A model generated the notes under the pieces. That model was given only the letters and a program-made list of their open reading frames with translations, had not been told where the DNA came from and ran no database searches. Position numbers and translations under genes: made by a program. This document shows positions 6,023-13,965 of a stretch of DNA of 14,005 nucleotides, one piece after another. How positions within the stretch are numbered: position 1 is the first letter of the stretch; each line of letters starts with the position of its first letter. Source of the stretch: Marinilabiliaceae bacterium (GTDB lineage Bacteria > Bacteroidota > Bacteroidia > Bacteroidales > Marinilabiliaceae); assembly GCA_027010905.1 (NCBI GenBank), contig JALVBA010000030.1:1-14005 (forward strand), given 5' to 3'.

Positions 6023-7419
6023 TAAAACAAAATCTTAAGATCTAATAGTAACGACTGGTTTTCAACATAGAGGACATCGTAACGAAGACGCTTAATCATC
6101 TGCTCAACATTCTCGGCATACCCAAACTTAACCATCCCCAATGAGGTTATGCCCGGCTTCACTTTAAGAGCTAATGAGTAGTATGGTGCTTTTACCAGTA
6201 TCTTCTCAAAGTAATATTGTCTCTCGGGTCTGGGGCCAACAAGAGACATGCTACCCAGCAATACATTAACCAACTGAGGAAGTTCATCCAGCCGCCACCG
6301 ACGCAATTTTTTACCCACTTTGGTAATGCGAGGGTCGTTTGCTGAAGAGAGCGCAGGAGTTCCATTCTCTGCATCTTCAATCATTGTACGAAACTTAAAT
6401 ATCTTAAACGGCACTCCATTTTTGCCTATCCTCTCCTGCACAAAAAAGAGATTCCCCGGTGAGCTCCTTTTAATTGCAAAGGCGATAAAAGGAAGCAGAG
6501 GAGACATTAACACTAATCCAATTATCGAAAGAGATATATCCAGCAAACGCTTAGTAAAAGCCTGAATAAACGGAATTCCGGAGCTATGAACAATAACAAA
6601 AGGAGGCCTGTCTATCTCATCAATTGACACCTGTCCTTTAAGGATATCGGTAAGCTGACCCGGTATATTCAGAGTTAAATTATACTGTTTGCTAAAAGTT
6701 ATAACATCACGTAGTTCGTCAAACCCCCCTTGTGGATCAACATACACAATCTCATCTACCTTTCCTTTTGAAGCAATTTTACTTAATTCATCGTAAGACT
6801 CTATTACAACATCACTTTGTTCTTTTCCATTATCCCCATCCTTATCAAGATATAGTATCCCTACCAACTTAAATTTTTTGAGGTATCCCGAATGGTTAAA
6901 CTCTCTCAGAAAAGAGTTTATTGCTTTACCCTTCCCCAGTATCACATAGTTAAAACGGATATATCCCCAATCGAAAAATTTATTAATAATAAGAAAAGTA
7001 AGAATTCTGAAAGTTCCCATTATCAGAATAAACTGCAATGACAATTTCAAAAATGCAACCCAGGAGTTTTGATATTCAAAAAGTTTAAAAGGCCCAAAAA
7101 CAACGATGAAAAATATCAGATTTCCAAAAAATATCTCTCTTACTGTGCTTCGAATAATGGTAAAAACTGACTGGTTAATATTTCTGGTGTAGTGTCCGAA
7201 AAGGTAAAAAACCGTTAACCAGTAGAACAGAAGAATGAACATATCCACAGAGGCAACAAAATTACCAAACATCCTGGATGGTCCAAGCCCGATAATATCG
7301 CCAAACTTCTCTTTAAGTTGATAGAAGCTCAAAACAGCCAGAACCAGCACAAAGAGCAGATCAACCAAAAAGAAAATCAATACAATCTTTCGGTTAGTAA
7401 TATGTTTACTCTCCTTCAT
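5986..7419 (-). CDS. Polyprenyl-phosphate sugar phosphotransferase (WcaJ/WbaP type)
   Basis: Predicted to start a surface polysaccharide by moving a sugar-1-phosphate from a nucleotide sugar to undecaprenyl phosphate in the inner membrane. It has 477 residues. Four membrane segments lie at about 12-33, 52-75, 95-114 and 123-148, then a soluble domain beginning YVILGKGKAINSFLREF (158-174), like the nucleotide-binding fold of this family. The catalytic domain starts at KRLLDISLSIIGLVLMSPLL (290-309), a re-entrant membrane helix. It continues with FKFRTM (341-346), the Asp378-Glu379 dyad in RRWRLDELPQLVNVLLGSMS, VGPRPER (394-400) and KPGITSLG (421-428). The large N-terminal membrane half distinguishes it from minimal PglC enzymes. 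It stands alone here, without a polysaccharide cluster. The gene is divergent from pcm and convergent with ddl. Sugar specificity cannot be read. Confidence 0.92.
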   Translation of the reverse strand: MKESKHITNRKIVLIFFLVDLLFVLVLAVLSFYQLKEKFGDIIGLGPSRMFGNFVASVDMFILLFYWLTVFYLFGHYTRNINQSVFTIIRSTVREIFFGNLIFFIVVFGPFKLFEYQNSWVAFLKLSLQFILIMGTFRILTFLIINKFFDWGYIRFNYVILGKGKAINSFLREFNHSGYLKKFKLVGILYLDKDGDNGKEQSDVVIESYDELSKIASKGKVDEIVYVDPQGGFDELRDVITFSKQYNLTLNIPGQLTDILKGQVSIDEIDRPPFVIVHSSGIPFIQAFTKRLLDISLSIIGLVLMSPLLPFIAFAIKRSSPGNLFFVQERIGKNGVPFKIFKFRTMIEDAENGTPALSSANDPRITKVGKKLRRWRLDELPQLVNVLLGSMSLVGPRPERQYYFEKILVKAPYYSLALKVKPGITSLGMVKFGYAENVEQMIKRLRYDVLYVENQSLLLDLKILFYTIGTLLNGEGK

Positions 7420-7542
7420 CGATTAATGGGTCTTAAGAAAAAATACATCTGAAAATTACCGATTAATAATAACGTACAAGATAATCATTTATTATATTCC
7501 TGTTATTGCAACAATATACATTTTTCATTTTCTGATTAGAAG

Positions 7543-7551
7543 TAATCTTTG
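7543..7551 (+). promoter_or_regulatory. Possible pcm promoter -7 region
   Basis: TAATCTTTG resembles TAnnTTTG with one extra spacer base, and TATTTTTA at 7552-7559 is a one-mismatch match immediately downstream. Either would give a very short leader before the ATG at 7566. No convincing -33 TTTG is seen. The rest of the divergent spacer (7420-7565) is AT-rich without clear structure. Confidence 0.3.
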
Positions 7552-7565
7552 TATTTTTACCCCTA

Positions 7566-8213
7566 ATGATACACAATGATTCATACCGGCATAAAGGCTT
7601 AAGAAACAAGCTTGTACAAACACTAAGGCAAAAAGGCATCTCAAATGAAGATGTATTAACTGCTATTGGGAGAGTACCCCGGCATCTTTTTATCGAAAGT
7701 GGATTTGTAAATTTCGCCTATCAGGATAAAGCATTTCCTATTGCTGCCGGACAAACAATCTCTCAGCCCTACACCGTAGCCTACCAAACAGAACTTCTTG
7801 AGCTGAAGCCGGGAGATAAGGTTCTGGAGATCGGCACAGGCTCAGGATATCAGGCTGTTGTACTTATTGAGATGGGTGTTGATTTGTACTCTATTGAAAG
7901 GCAGAATGAACTTTTCAACAAAACAAACAGGCTACTGAAAAATTTAGGCTACAATGCTCATCTCTTTTTAGGTGACGGATACAAAGGGCTGCCGGCATTT
8001 GCTCCGTTCGACAAGATAATTATAACTGCAGGAGCTCCTTTTATCCCTAAAGACCTGCTGCTTCAGCTTGGTCATGGCGGACGCCTGATAATCCCCTTAG
8101 GAGAAAGAGAACAAATAATGACTAAGATAGTTAGAATTAATGAGGATGATTTTGAGCAGATAAGCCTTGGCTCCTGTGCTTTTGTGCCGATGCTGGAAGG
8201 AATTGTTAAGTAG
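7566..8213 (+). CDS. pcm: Protein-L-isoaspartate O-methyltransferase
   Basis: Repairs aged proteins by methylating L-isoaspartyl residues with S-adenosylmethionine; cytoplasmic, 215 residues, normal family length. Motifs in order: VPRHLFI (37-43), YQDKAFPIAAGQTISQPYTVA (52-72; GQTISQPY is the substrate-site signature), the SAM-binding VLEIGTGSGYQ (86-96), SIE (109-111), and KIIITAGAP (150-158). HGGRLIIPLGE near 170-180 is the conserved strand before the C-terminal end. The ATG at 7566 is the natural start. It leads a same-strand row with the metallo-hydrolase 80 nt downstream. Function is confident. Confidence 0.96.
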   Translation: MIHNDSYRHKGLRNKLVQTLRQKGISNEDVLTAIGRVPRHLFIESGFVNFAYQDKAFPIAAGQTISQPYTVAYQTELLELKPGDKVLEIGTGSGYQAVVLIEMGVDLYSIERQNELFNKTNRLLKNLGYNAHLFLGDGYKGLPAFAPFDKIIITAGAPFIPKDLLLQLGHGGRLIIPLGEREQIMTKIVRINEDDFEQISLGSCAFVPMLEGIVK

Positions 8214-8244
8214 TTAGTAATGAATAGTAAAAACATAAAAAACA

Positions 8245-8268
8245 CTCAGTGCCTCGGTGCCTCCGTGT
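8245..8268. repeat. Three imperfect 8-bp tandem units
   Basis: CTCAGTGC, CTCGGTGC and CTCCGTGT follow each other exactly, differing mainly at unit position 4. They lie in the 80-bp spacer between pcm and the metallo-hydrolase, and stand out as GC-richer than the flanks. From memory, similar CTCxGTGC strings recur between genes in many bacterial genomes; that cannot be checked here. Confidence 0.7.
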
Positions 8269-8293
8269 TAATTATTTGTCAAATCACAAATAG

Positions 8294-8935
8294 ATGAAAA
8301 TAGAAATAATACCACAAAACCCCTGGCAGGTGAACACCATTATCCTATGGGATGAAACAGGCGAATGTATAATAATTGATCCGGGTTGCTTTGATGCTGC
8401 TGAGAAACAGCAAATAGTAGACTTCGTTACAACTAACGGGTTAAGGCCAGTGAGGTTGTTACACACACATCTTCATCTTGATCATGTCTTTGGAACAGGG
8501 TTTATTGCTGAAAAATATAATTTGAAACCGGAAGCCCACCCTGACGACGAATTCTTCATCAACCAAACCAAAGATTATGCGGCACAGTTTGGTGTAACTA
8601 TTGAGCAAAACCCTCCGGGCTTAGGCGGATATCTGAATGAAGGAGAAGAGGTAACCTTTGGAAACTCCACATTAAGAATCATTCATCTTCCGGGTCACTC
8701 ACCGGGTGGGGTGGCTTTCTACAACGAAAATGATAAAATATTGGTCTCGGGTGATGTTCTGTTTAAAGACAGTATCGGCCGAACAGACCTGCCGGGAGGT
8801 AATCTCGACACCCTGTTGTCAAACATTAAAAACAAACTGTTTACACTTCCTGACGATACTGTCGTCTATCCCGGTCACGGACCGGATACTACAATAGGGT
8901 ATGAAATGGAGGAGAATCCCTTTTTTAAGGAGTAG
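8294..8935 (+). CDS. MBL-fold metallo-hydrolase, glyoxalase II-like
   Basis: Predicted cytoplasmic zinc hydrolase of the metallo-beta-lactamase fold, 213 residues, close to the YcbL/glyoxalase-II-like group. Metal ligands are visible: H59-L-H61-L-D63-H64, H135 in PGHSPGG, D154 in SGDVLF, and H195 in YPGHGP. The sequence GRTDLPGG (162-169) after the bridging Asp is typical of the short YcbL-like forms, which lack the C-terminal glutathione-binding domain of full glyoxalase II. The substrate may be a thioester, but this is not shown. There is no signal peptide. The gene lies between pcm and gcvP on the same strand, with spacers of 80 and 110 nt, so operon membership is uncertain. Confidence 0.9.
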   Translation: MKIEIIPQNPWQVNTIILWDETGECIIIDPGCFDAAEKQQIVDFVTTNGLRPVRLLHTHLHLDHVFGTGFIAEKYNLKPEAHPDDEFFINQTKDYAAQFGVTIEQNPPGLGGYLNEGEEVTFGNSTLRIIHLPGHSPGGVAFYNENDKILVSGDVLFKDSIGRTDLPGGNLDTLLSNIKNKLFTLPDDTVVYPGHGPDTTIGYEMEENPFFKE

Positions 8936-8957
8936 TTGAATCAACATAAAATTTAAT

Positions 8958-8988
8958 CAATGATAGTAGCAAAAATCATTGTATTTTA
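8958..8988. repeat. Inverted repeat before gcvP, possible terminator or operator
   Basis: CAATGAT (8958-8964) and ATCATTG (8975-8981) form a perfect 7-bp stem with a 10-nt loop, followed by TATTTT. It could end the metallo-hydrolase transcript weakly, or act as an operator for gcvP 65 nt downstream. The stem is AT-rich. Confidence 0.35.
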
Positions 8989-9045
8989 ACGAAAACTTTA
9001 CTCTATTTGAAGTCTGAAATAAAAACAAAAAATAAATCATACAAT

Positions 9046-11916
9046 ATGGCAACTGATATGTTTGTTTCCCGCCACATTGGGCCACGGGAGCATGAGATTG
9101 AGACCATTCTGAAAAAGATTGGGGTTTCATCAATTGATGAATTAATTGACCAGACAGTACCTTCTGACATCAGGTCGAAAGAGAAATTAAATATAGAAGG
9201 AGGATTAACCGAAAGGCAATATTACAGAAAGATACTGGATATTGCAGGTAAAAACAGTGTGTTCAACACCTATATAGGAATGGGTTATTACGACACCATT
9301 ACACCTGCTGTGATATTTCGTAACGTACTCGAAAATCCTGTTTGGTACACCTCTTACACTCCCTATCAAGCTGAAATTTCTCAGGGGCGTTTGGAGGCAT
9401 TGTTAAATTTCCAAACCATAGTTACCGAGCTTACCGGGATGGAGCTTGCCAATGCATCACTACTTGATGAGTCCACCGCAGCAGCAGAAGCCATGATAAT
9501 GATGCACAATGTCAGGTCGAGAGCTGACGCTAAGGCCGGAAAGAACAAGCTGCTTGTAGATGAGAAGATATGGCCTCAAACAAAATCGGTACTTGAAACA
9601 CGAGCCAATCCTCTTGGAATAGAACTTGAGTTTACCGATTACAAAACAGTAAATTTTGACGATAATCTTTTCGGAATAATTGTTCAATACCCTAACTCTG
9701 ACGGTAACATTGAAGATTACACCGACTTTGTTAAAGAGGCTCACGAGAGAGGCATTAAAGTTTCTGTAGCTGCCGACCTTCTCAGTCTGGCTCTCATAAC
9801 CCCTCCGGGAGAGTGGGATGCTGATATTGTTTTCGGCTCAACCCAACGAATGGGCATCCCCATGGGATACGGTGGCCCACATGCTGCCTACTTCTCAGCT
9901 CGCGAATCTTTAAAACGATCTATGCCTGGACGTATTATCGGGGTATCTAAAGATATAAACGGGAAGAGGGCTCTGCGCATGGCTCTTCAAACCCGCGAAC
10001 AACACATTAAACGTGAGAAAGCAACTTCAAATATCTGTACCGCTCAGGCACTGTTGGCTACAATGGCAGGTTTTTATGCTGTCTATCACGGTGCTGAAGG
10101 AATAAAAAATATCGTAACCAGAATACACGGTATCGCCACTCAGCTGACTGAGGAGATTGAGAAACTGGGTTACAAGCAGCTTAACAAAAACTATTTTGAC
10201 ACCATACGCTTCTCTCTGTCAAAAGATGCAACAGTTCAAAAAATCGAAGAGCTATCGCTTGGGTTAGAGATGAACTTCAGATACTTCACTAATGGAGATG
10301 TAGGTCTGAGTATTGACGAAACAACTAACCTTGAAGATATCAACTGGATAGTTGAAGTGTTTGCCAAGGCAGCCGGAAAGAAGCAACCTGAGATAGCTGA
10401 GATTAAAGGGTCAAACACTATTGACAATAAGCTTCTTAGAACAAGTAACTTCCTAACTCAGGATATCTTCAATGAGTATCACTCCGAAACGGATATGGTT
10501 CGTTACATAAAAAAGCTGGAACGTCGCGACATCTCTCTTACCCATTCAATGATATCACTGGGGTCATGCACCATGAAACTAAATGCAGCCACTGAGATGT
10601 TACCCTTAAGCTGGATTGAGTTTGGCGGACTTCACCCATTCATCCCTAAAAATCAGGCTGCGGGTTATCATGAGATGATGGAGGAGCTACGAAAAGACCT
10701 TTCAGAAATAACAGGTTTTGAAGATGTCTGCCTGCAGCCTAACTCGGGAGCTGCCGGTGAGTACACAGGATTAATGGTAATTAGAGCCTATCATCAAAGC
10801 AGAGGCGATGATAACCGCAACATTGCACTTATCCCCTCTTCGGCACACGGAACAAATCCGGCCAGTGCTGTAATGGCAGGTATGAAAGTGATAGTTGTTA
10901 AGTACGACGAAAGAGGAAATATTGATATCGCTGACCTGAAAGAGAAAGCAGAAGCAAACAAGGATAACCTCTCATGTTTAATGGTTACCTACCCTTCTAC
11001 ACACGGGGTGTTTGAAAGTGGAATACGAGAGATGTGTCAAATCATTCATGATAATGGGGGACAGGTTTATCTGGATGGAGCCAACATGAATGCTCAGGTT
11101 GGACTTACCAGTCCGGGACTTATTGGGGCTGATGTATGTCACCTCAATCTGCATAAAACTTTTGCTATACCACATGGTGGTGGCGGACCGGGAGTAGGCC
11201 CTATTGCTGTGGCAAAACACCTTGTTGAGTTTCTGCCAAAACATCCTGTTACAGACAATTCTCATTCAGGTATTTCGGCTGTTTCAGCGGCTCCATGGGG
11301 AAGTGCCAGTGTTCTACCAATAACCTACGGCTACATTAAGATGCTTGGCGGCGACGGCCTAACCGAATCTACCAGGATGGCAATTGTGAATGCTAATTAT
11401 ATAGCCACCATGCTTACTGAAGGATACGGTATTTTATACACCGGTGAGAATAACAGGGTGGCCCATGAAATGATACTCGAATGTCGACACTTTAAAGCTA
11501 CATCGGGAGTTACCGAGACTGACATCGCTAAAAGGTTGATAGATTATGGTTTCCATGCACCTACTGTCTCTTTCCCTGTTCATGGTACTCTGATGGTTGA
11601 ACCTACCGAGAGTGAATCACTTCAGGAGATGGACAGGTTTATTGAAGCAATGCGAGGAATACTTGAAGAGATAAAGGAGATTGAAACAGGTGATGCTGAC
11701 AAGGTGGATAATGTTCTTAAAAATGCTCCCCACCCTGCATATTCAGTAGTCTCAGACAGTTGGGAACACACTTATGGACGAGAAAAAGCGGCTTACCCTT
11801 TAGAGTGGATACGAGATAATAAGTTTTGGATTGATGTGGCTCGTATTGACGATGCCTACGGAGACCGGAATCTGATTTGTACTTGTACTCCAATTGAGGA
11901 GTATACAGACAAGTAA
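9046..11916 (+). CDS. gcvP: Glycine dehydrogenase (decarboxylating), P protein
   Basis: PLP enzyme of the glycine cleavage system: decarboxylates glycine and passes the aminomethyl group to the lipoyl arm of the H protein. It is the single-chain form (956 residues from the ATG at 9046), with the two halves that are separate gcvPA and gcvPB in some bacteria. The start MATDMFVSRHIGPREHE fits the family; an in-frame TTG at 9007 would add 13 atypical residues. The N-terminal half has YTPYQAEISQGRLEALLNFQ; the C-terminal half has SLGSCTMKLNA and PNSGAAGEYTG. The PLP lysine is K704 in CHLNLHKTFAIPHGGGGPG, near E. coli K706. gcvT and gcvH are not in the window. A bulged hairpin follows the stop. Confidence 0.97.
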   Translation: MATDMFVSRHIGPREHEIETILKKIGVSSIDELIDQTVPSDIRSKEKLNIEGGLTERQYYRKILDIAGKNSVFNTYIGMGYYDTITPAVIFRNVLENPVWYTSYTPYQAEISQGRLEALLNFQTIVTELTGMELANASLLDESTAAAEAMIMMHNVRSRADAKAGKNKLLVDEKIWPQTKSVLETRANPLGIELEFTDYKTVNFDDNLFGIIVQYPNSDGNIEDYTDFVKEAHERGIKVSVAADLLSLALITPPGEWDADIVFGSTQRMGIPMGYGGPHAAYFSARESLKRSMPGRIIGVSKDINGKRALRMALQTREQHIKREKATSNICTAQALLATMAGFYAVYHGAEGIKNIVTRIHGIATQLTEEIEKLGYKQLNKNYFDTIRFSLSKDATVQKIEELSLGLEMNFRYFTNGDVGLSIDETTNLEDINWIVEVFAKAAGKKQPEIAEIKGSNTIDNKLLRTSNFLTQDIFNEYHSETDMVRYIKKLERRDISLTHSMISLGSCTMKLNAATEMLPLSWIEFGGLHPFIPKNQAAGYHEMMEELRKDLSEITGFEDVCLQPNSGAAGEYTGLMVIRAYHQSRGDDNRNIALIPSSAHGTNPASAVMAGMKVIVVKYDERGNIDIADLKEKAEANKDNLSCLMVTYPSTHGVFESGIREMCQIIHDNGGQVYLDGANMNAQVGLTSPGLIGADVCHLNLHKTFAIPHGGGGPGVGPIAVAKHLVEFLPKHPVTDNSHSGISAVSAAPWGSASVLPITYGYIKMLGGDGLTESTRMAIVNANYIATMLTEGYGILYTGENNRVAHEMILECRHFKATSGVTETDIAKRLIDYGFHAPTVSFPVHGTLMVEPTESESLQEMDRFIEAMRGILEEIKEIETGDADKVDNVLKNAPHPAYSVVSDSWEHTYGREKAAYPLEWIRDNKFWIDVARIDDAYGDRNLICTCTPIEEYTDK

Positions 11917-11923
11917 TCGATCT

Positions 11924-11960
11924 CCCCCTCTTTCCTTCCGGAGACAGATGAAGGAGGGGG
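11924..11960 (+). terminator. Bulged hairpin after gcvP
   Basis: CCCCCT (11924-11929) and CCTTC (11934-11938) pair with GAAGGAGGGGG (11950-11960) around an 11-nt loop, with four bases (CTTT) bulged on the 5' side. It is followed by TTAATATT, not a true T-run, so termination is plausible but not assured. It may also serve the convergent gene on the other strand. Confidence 0.45.
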
Positions 11961-12024
11961 TTAATATTACAGCCTTCTCATATAGTTACACTTCTAATAA
12001 TGATGTTATGAATCTCCTCGACTT

Positions 12025-12035
12025 GGGGGGGGGGG
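12025..12035. repeat. Run of 11 G
   Basis: A homopolymer of 11 G in otherwise AT-rich DNA, between the gcvP hairpin and the stop of the GH13-like gene (16 nt away at 12051). Such tracts are prone to slippage and to sequencing error. It lies outside any supported gene, so no phase-variable protein is implied. Confidence 0.9.
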
Positions 12036-12050
12036 AACTGGACTTTTTCC

Positions 12051-13931
12051 CTATTCGAACCCTGTCTTCTCAAGCTCCAGTATCATCACTGATTTTGGAT
12101 AAACCATTATACCACTAAAGTCGGAGTAAATATCACCGGTCATTACATCACGTGCAAATTTGAAATTTGTCAGGTTCTCTTTGTACTTTTTAAAGTCAAC
12201 TCTCTTCTGCTCATCGGGGTCATTATTGAAAATCACCATCACATTCTTCAGCTCTGTAGTTCTGAAGTAGACATACATTCCCTTGGTCGGCCGGTAATGA
12301 GTAAGAGCCCCTGAATGTATTGCCTTACTGGTTTTACGCCATTGAAGCATTTTTTGCATGTAAGCAAAAAACTCACGCTGTTCCGACGACAACCCTTTTT
12401 GAGTAAACGCATTGACATTATCATTTGACCATCCCCCGGGAAAATCGGATCTCACAAAACCCGAACCCATACTTGCTAGTCCATCCTGTAGCACTTCAGT
12501 ACCATAAAGTATCGAAGGAGTTCTCTTAATTGTAAGGATATATGCCAGCATCATTTTCATCTGAGCAACCTCCTTGTCTGAAACATTGTAGGCTCTATCG
12601 AGATGGTTGTTATCTATAAACACCAGATTATCATCAGGATGCTCATAAATAAAATCCCGTGTAATAATGTCATACAGACGCATTAAACCGGAGGTGGGTT
12701 TATCATAAGTTGAAAAGGCTGTTCCTATCTCATGAGCCAGAGGGTAATCGGCTGAGTGAGTAAAAAAAGCAGAGAATTGACGGGGGTAATTATTCTTTTG
12801 CATCCAATACTCAACCTGGCAGGGGTTGGTTGTTTCCACATCACTCATGATAGATAGATTTGGGAACTCTTTATTGAGAGCTTTTGTGAGCTCGTGCAGG
12901 AATGCCTTATCATTATTCGAAGTGTACTCGATTCTAATGCCATCAACACCTGAAGTTTCAACCCACCACAAGCAATTTTGTATCAGATACTTTTTTAGAT
13001 GTGGGTCTTTTTGATTCAGGCTTGGTGTATCGAATGACTTCCAACTATACTTATTAAACGAGTAGTCTGTTTCACTGGAGTAGGGGTCAGAAAAAACATT
13101 TACATCCGATTCTTCAAGATATTTTTTCGAATCGGGTATAATCCAATTCTGTATGGGCAAATCTCTAATAATATCGTTTTGTTTACCAGCCTGATAAAAA
13201 ACAAAACTCTCAACAAACTTCATATCCCTCTTATGGCATTCGCTAATAAGGTTAATATAATCAGTAAGAGATCCTATTCTTTCATCAATCTTGTAGAAAT
13301 TAGTAATTGCAAAGTGGTCGTACGACTGCGAAAACTGGTCACTTTCAAATACCGGTGTAAGCTCAATGCCTGTAACACCCAAATCATAAATATAGTCTAT
13401 ATTTTTAATTATTCCTTCAAGGTCACCTCCATGCACTCCCGAAGGATTAAGCCTGTCTGATCGTTCGAGATAGCCTTGGGGATTATCATTTTCGCTATTA
13501 CCATTGGCAAACCTATCCGGAACAACCTGATACAATACATCAGCACTGACAATTCCCTGATTTCGCTTTTTATCTCGGCTCTTCTCATAAAGCATGAAAT
13601 TATACTCATTAATCACTCTACCACCCTCTTTGAAGATTAACTTCATAACCCCGGGCGGAGTTTTAGGAGATATAAAGAGGTCGATAAAAAGATAACTTGA
13701 ACTTTGTGTAGATATAATTTTATTAATCGTTACTCCGGGATAGTTGGTTGAGATATTTGTATTGCTGATATTCTCACCATAAGCGATAACAAGCAGATTG
13801 TTATACGACATATCAACCCACCAATTAGCTGGATAGACAGCATTGAGGCTGGCCTTCCCAAAAGATGAACTGACGATGATCAGATGCATTAAAACTATAA
13901 GAGAATATCTAAGTAAATCTCTTTTCATCAA
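12051..13931 (-). CDS. Secreted GH13 protein of SusA/neopullulanase type, probably catalytically inactive
   Basis: Full-length (626 residues) relative of SusA-type neopullulanases, enzymes that cut starch-derived glucans in the periplasm. A signal peptide spans about 1-25 (SSSFG before the mature part). The N-terminal beta domain (about 28-116) carries YPANWWVDM and VIAYGENI, as in cyclomaltodextrinase N domains. The barrel starts at VLYQVVPDRFANG (132-144) and HGGDLEGI (167-174). A C-terminal beta domain lies at about 545-622. WWVETSGVDGIRI, IRLYD-like GLMRLYD and RSDFPGGW are conserved, but the catalytic sites are not. Relative to family consensus, the nucleophile Asp is Glu335, the acid/base Glu is Asp364, and the third catalytic Asp is His443 (preceding His is Asn442). 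Region I DxxxNH is Ser242...Tyr246-Gln247, and MPDLN is TPSLN (302-306). The frame is intact, so this is likely a pseudoenzyme rather than a decaying gene. No sus genes are visible beside it. Confidence 0.9.
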   Translation of the reverse strand: MMKRDLLRYSLIVLMHLIIVSSSFGKASLNAVYPANWWVDMSYNNLLVIAYGENISNTNISTNYPGVTINKIISTQSSSYLFIDLFISPKTPPGVMKLIFKEGGRVINEYNFMLYEKSRDKKRNQGIVSADVLYQVVPDRFANGNSENDNPQGYLERSDRLNPSGVHGGDLEGIIKNIDYIYDLGVTGIELTPVFESDQFSQSYDHFAITNFYKIDERIGSLTDYINLISECHKRDMKFVESFVFYQAGKQNDIIRDLPIQNWIIPDSKKYLEESDVNVFSDPYSSETDYSFNKYSWKSFDTPSLNQKDPHLKKYLIQNCLWWVETSGVDGIRIEYTSNNDKAFLHELTKALNKEFPNLSIMSDVETTNPCQVEYWMQKNNYPRQFSAFFTHSADYPLAHEIGTAFSTYDKPTSGLMRLYDIITRDFIYEHPDDNLVFIDNNHLDRAYNVSDKEVAQMKMMLAYILTIKRTPSILYGTEVLQDGLASMGSGFVRSDFPGGWSNDNVNAFTQKGLSSEQREFFAYMQKMLQWRKTSKAIHSGALTHYRPTKGMYVYFRTTELKNVMVIFNNDPDEQKRVDFKKYKENLTNFKFARDVMTGDIYSDFSGIMVYPKSVMILELEKTGFE

Positions 13932-13957
13932 TGAATAATTTAGTCTAAAAATGGGGT

Positions 13958-13965
13958 TAAAGATA
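13958..13965 (-). promoter_or_regulatory. Possible promoter -7 box of the GH13-like gene
   Basis: Read on the minus strand, TATCTTTA is one base from TAnnTTTG and lies 26 nt before the ATG (13929-13931), implying a leader of about 20 nt. A long T-run lies just upstream on that strand, but no clear TTTG -33 element is present. Confidence 0.35.

Noticed and set aside
8936..9045. Glycine riboswitch before gcvP
   Set aside because: The spacer is only about 110 nt, is AT-rich, and shows none of the conserved GG-rich aptamer core; only a 7-bp inverted repeat is seen.
11894..12118. 74-codon plus-strand frame crossing the G11 tract
   Set aside because: It starts inside gcvP, runs through the hairpin and ends inside the GH13-like gene; composition is low-complexity and there is no family signal. 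Phase variation of this frame is therefore not claimed.
12051..13931. GH13-like gene as a broken pseudogene
   Set aside because: There is no internal stop or frameshift over 626 codons, and the signal peptide and both accessory domains are intact; substitutions cluster at active-site motifs.
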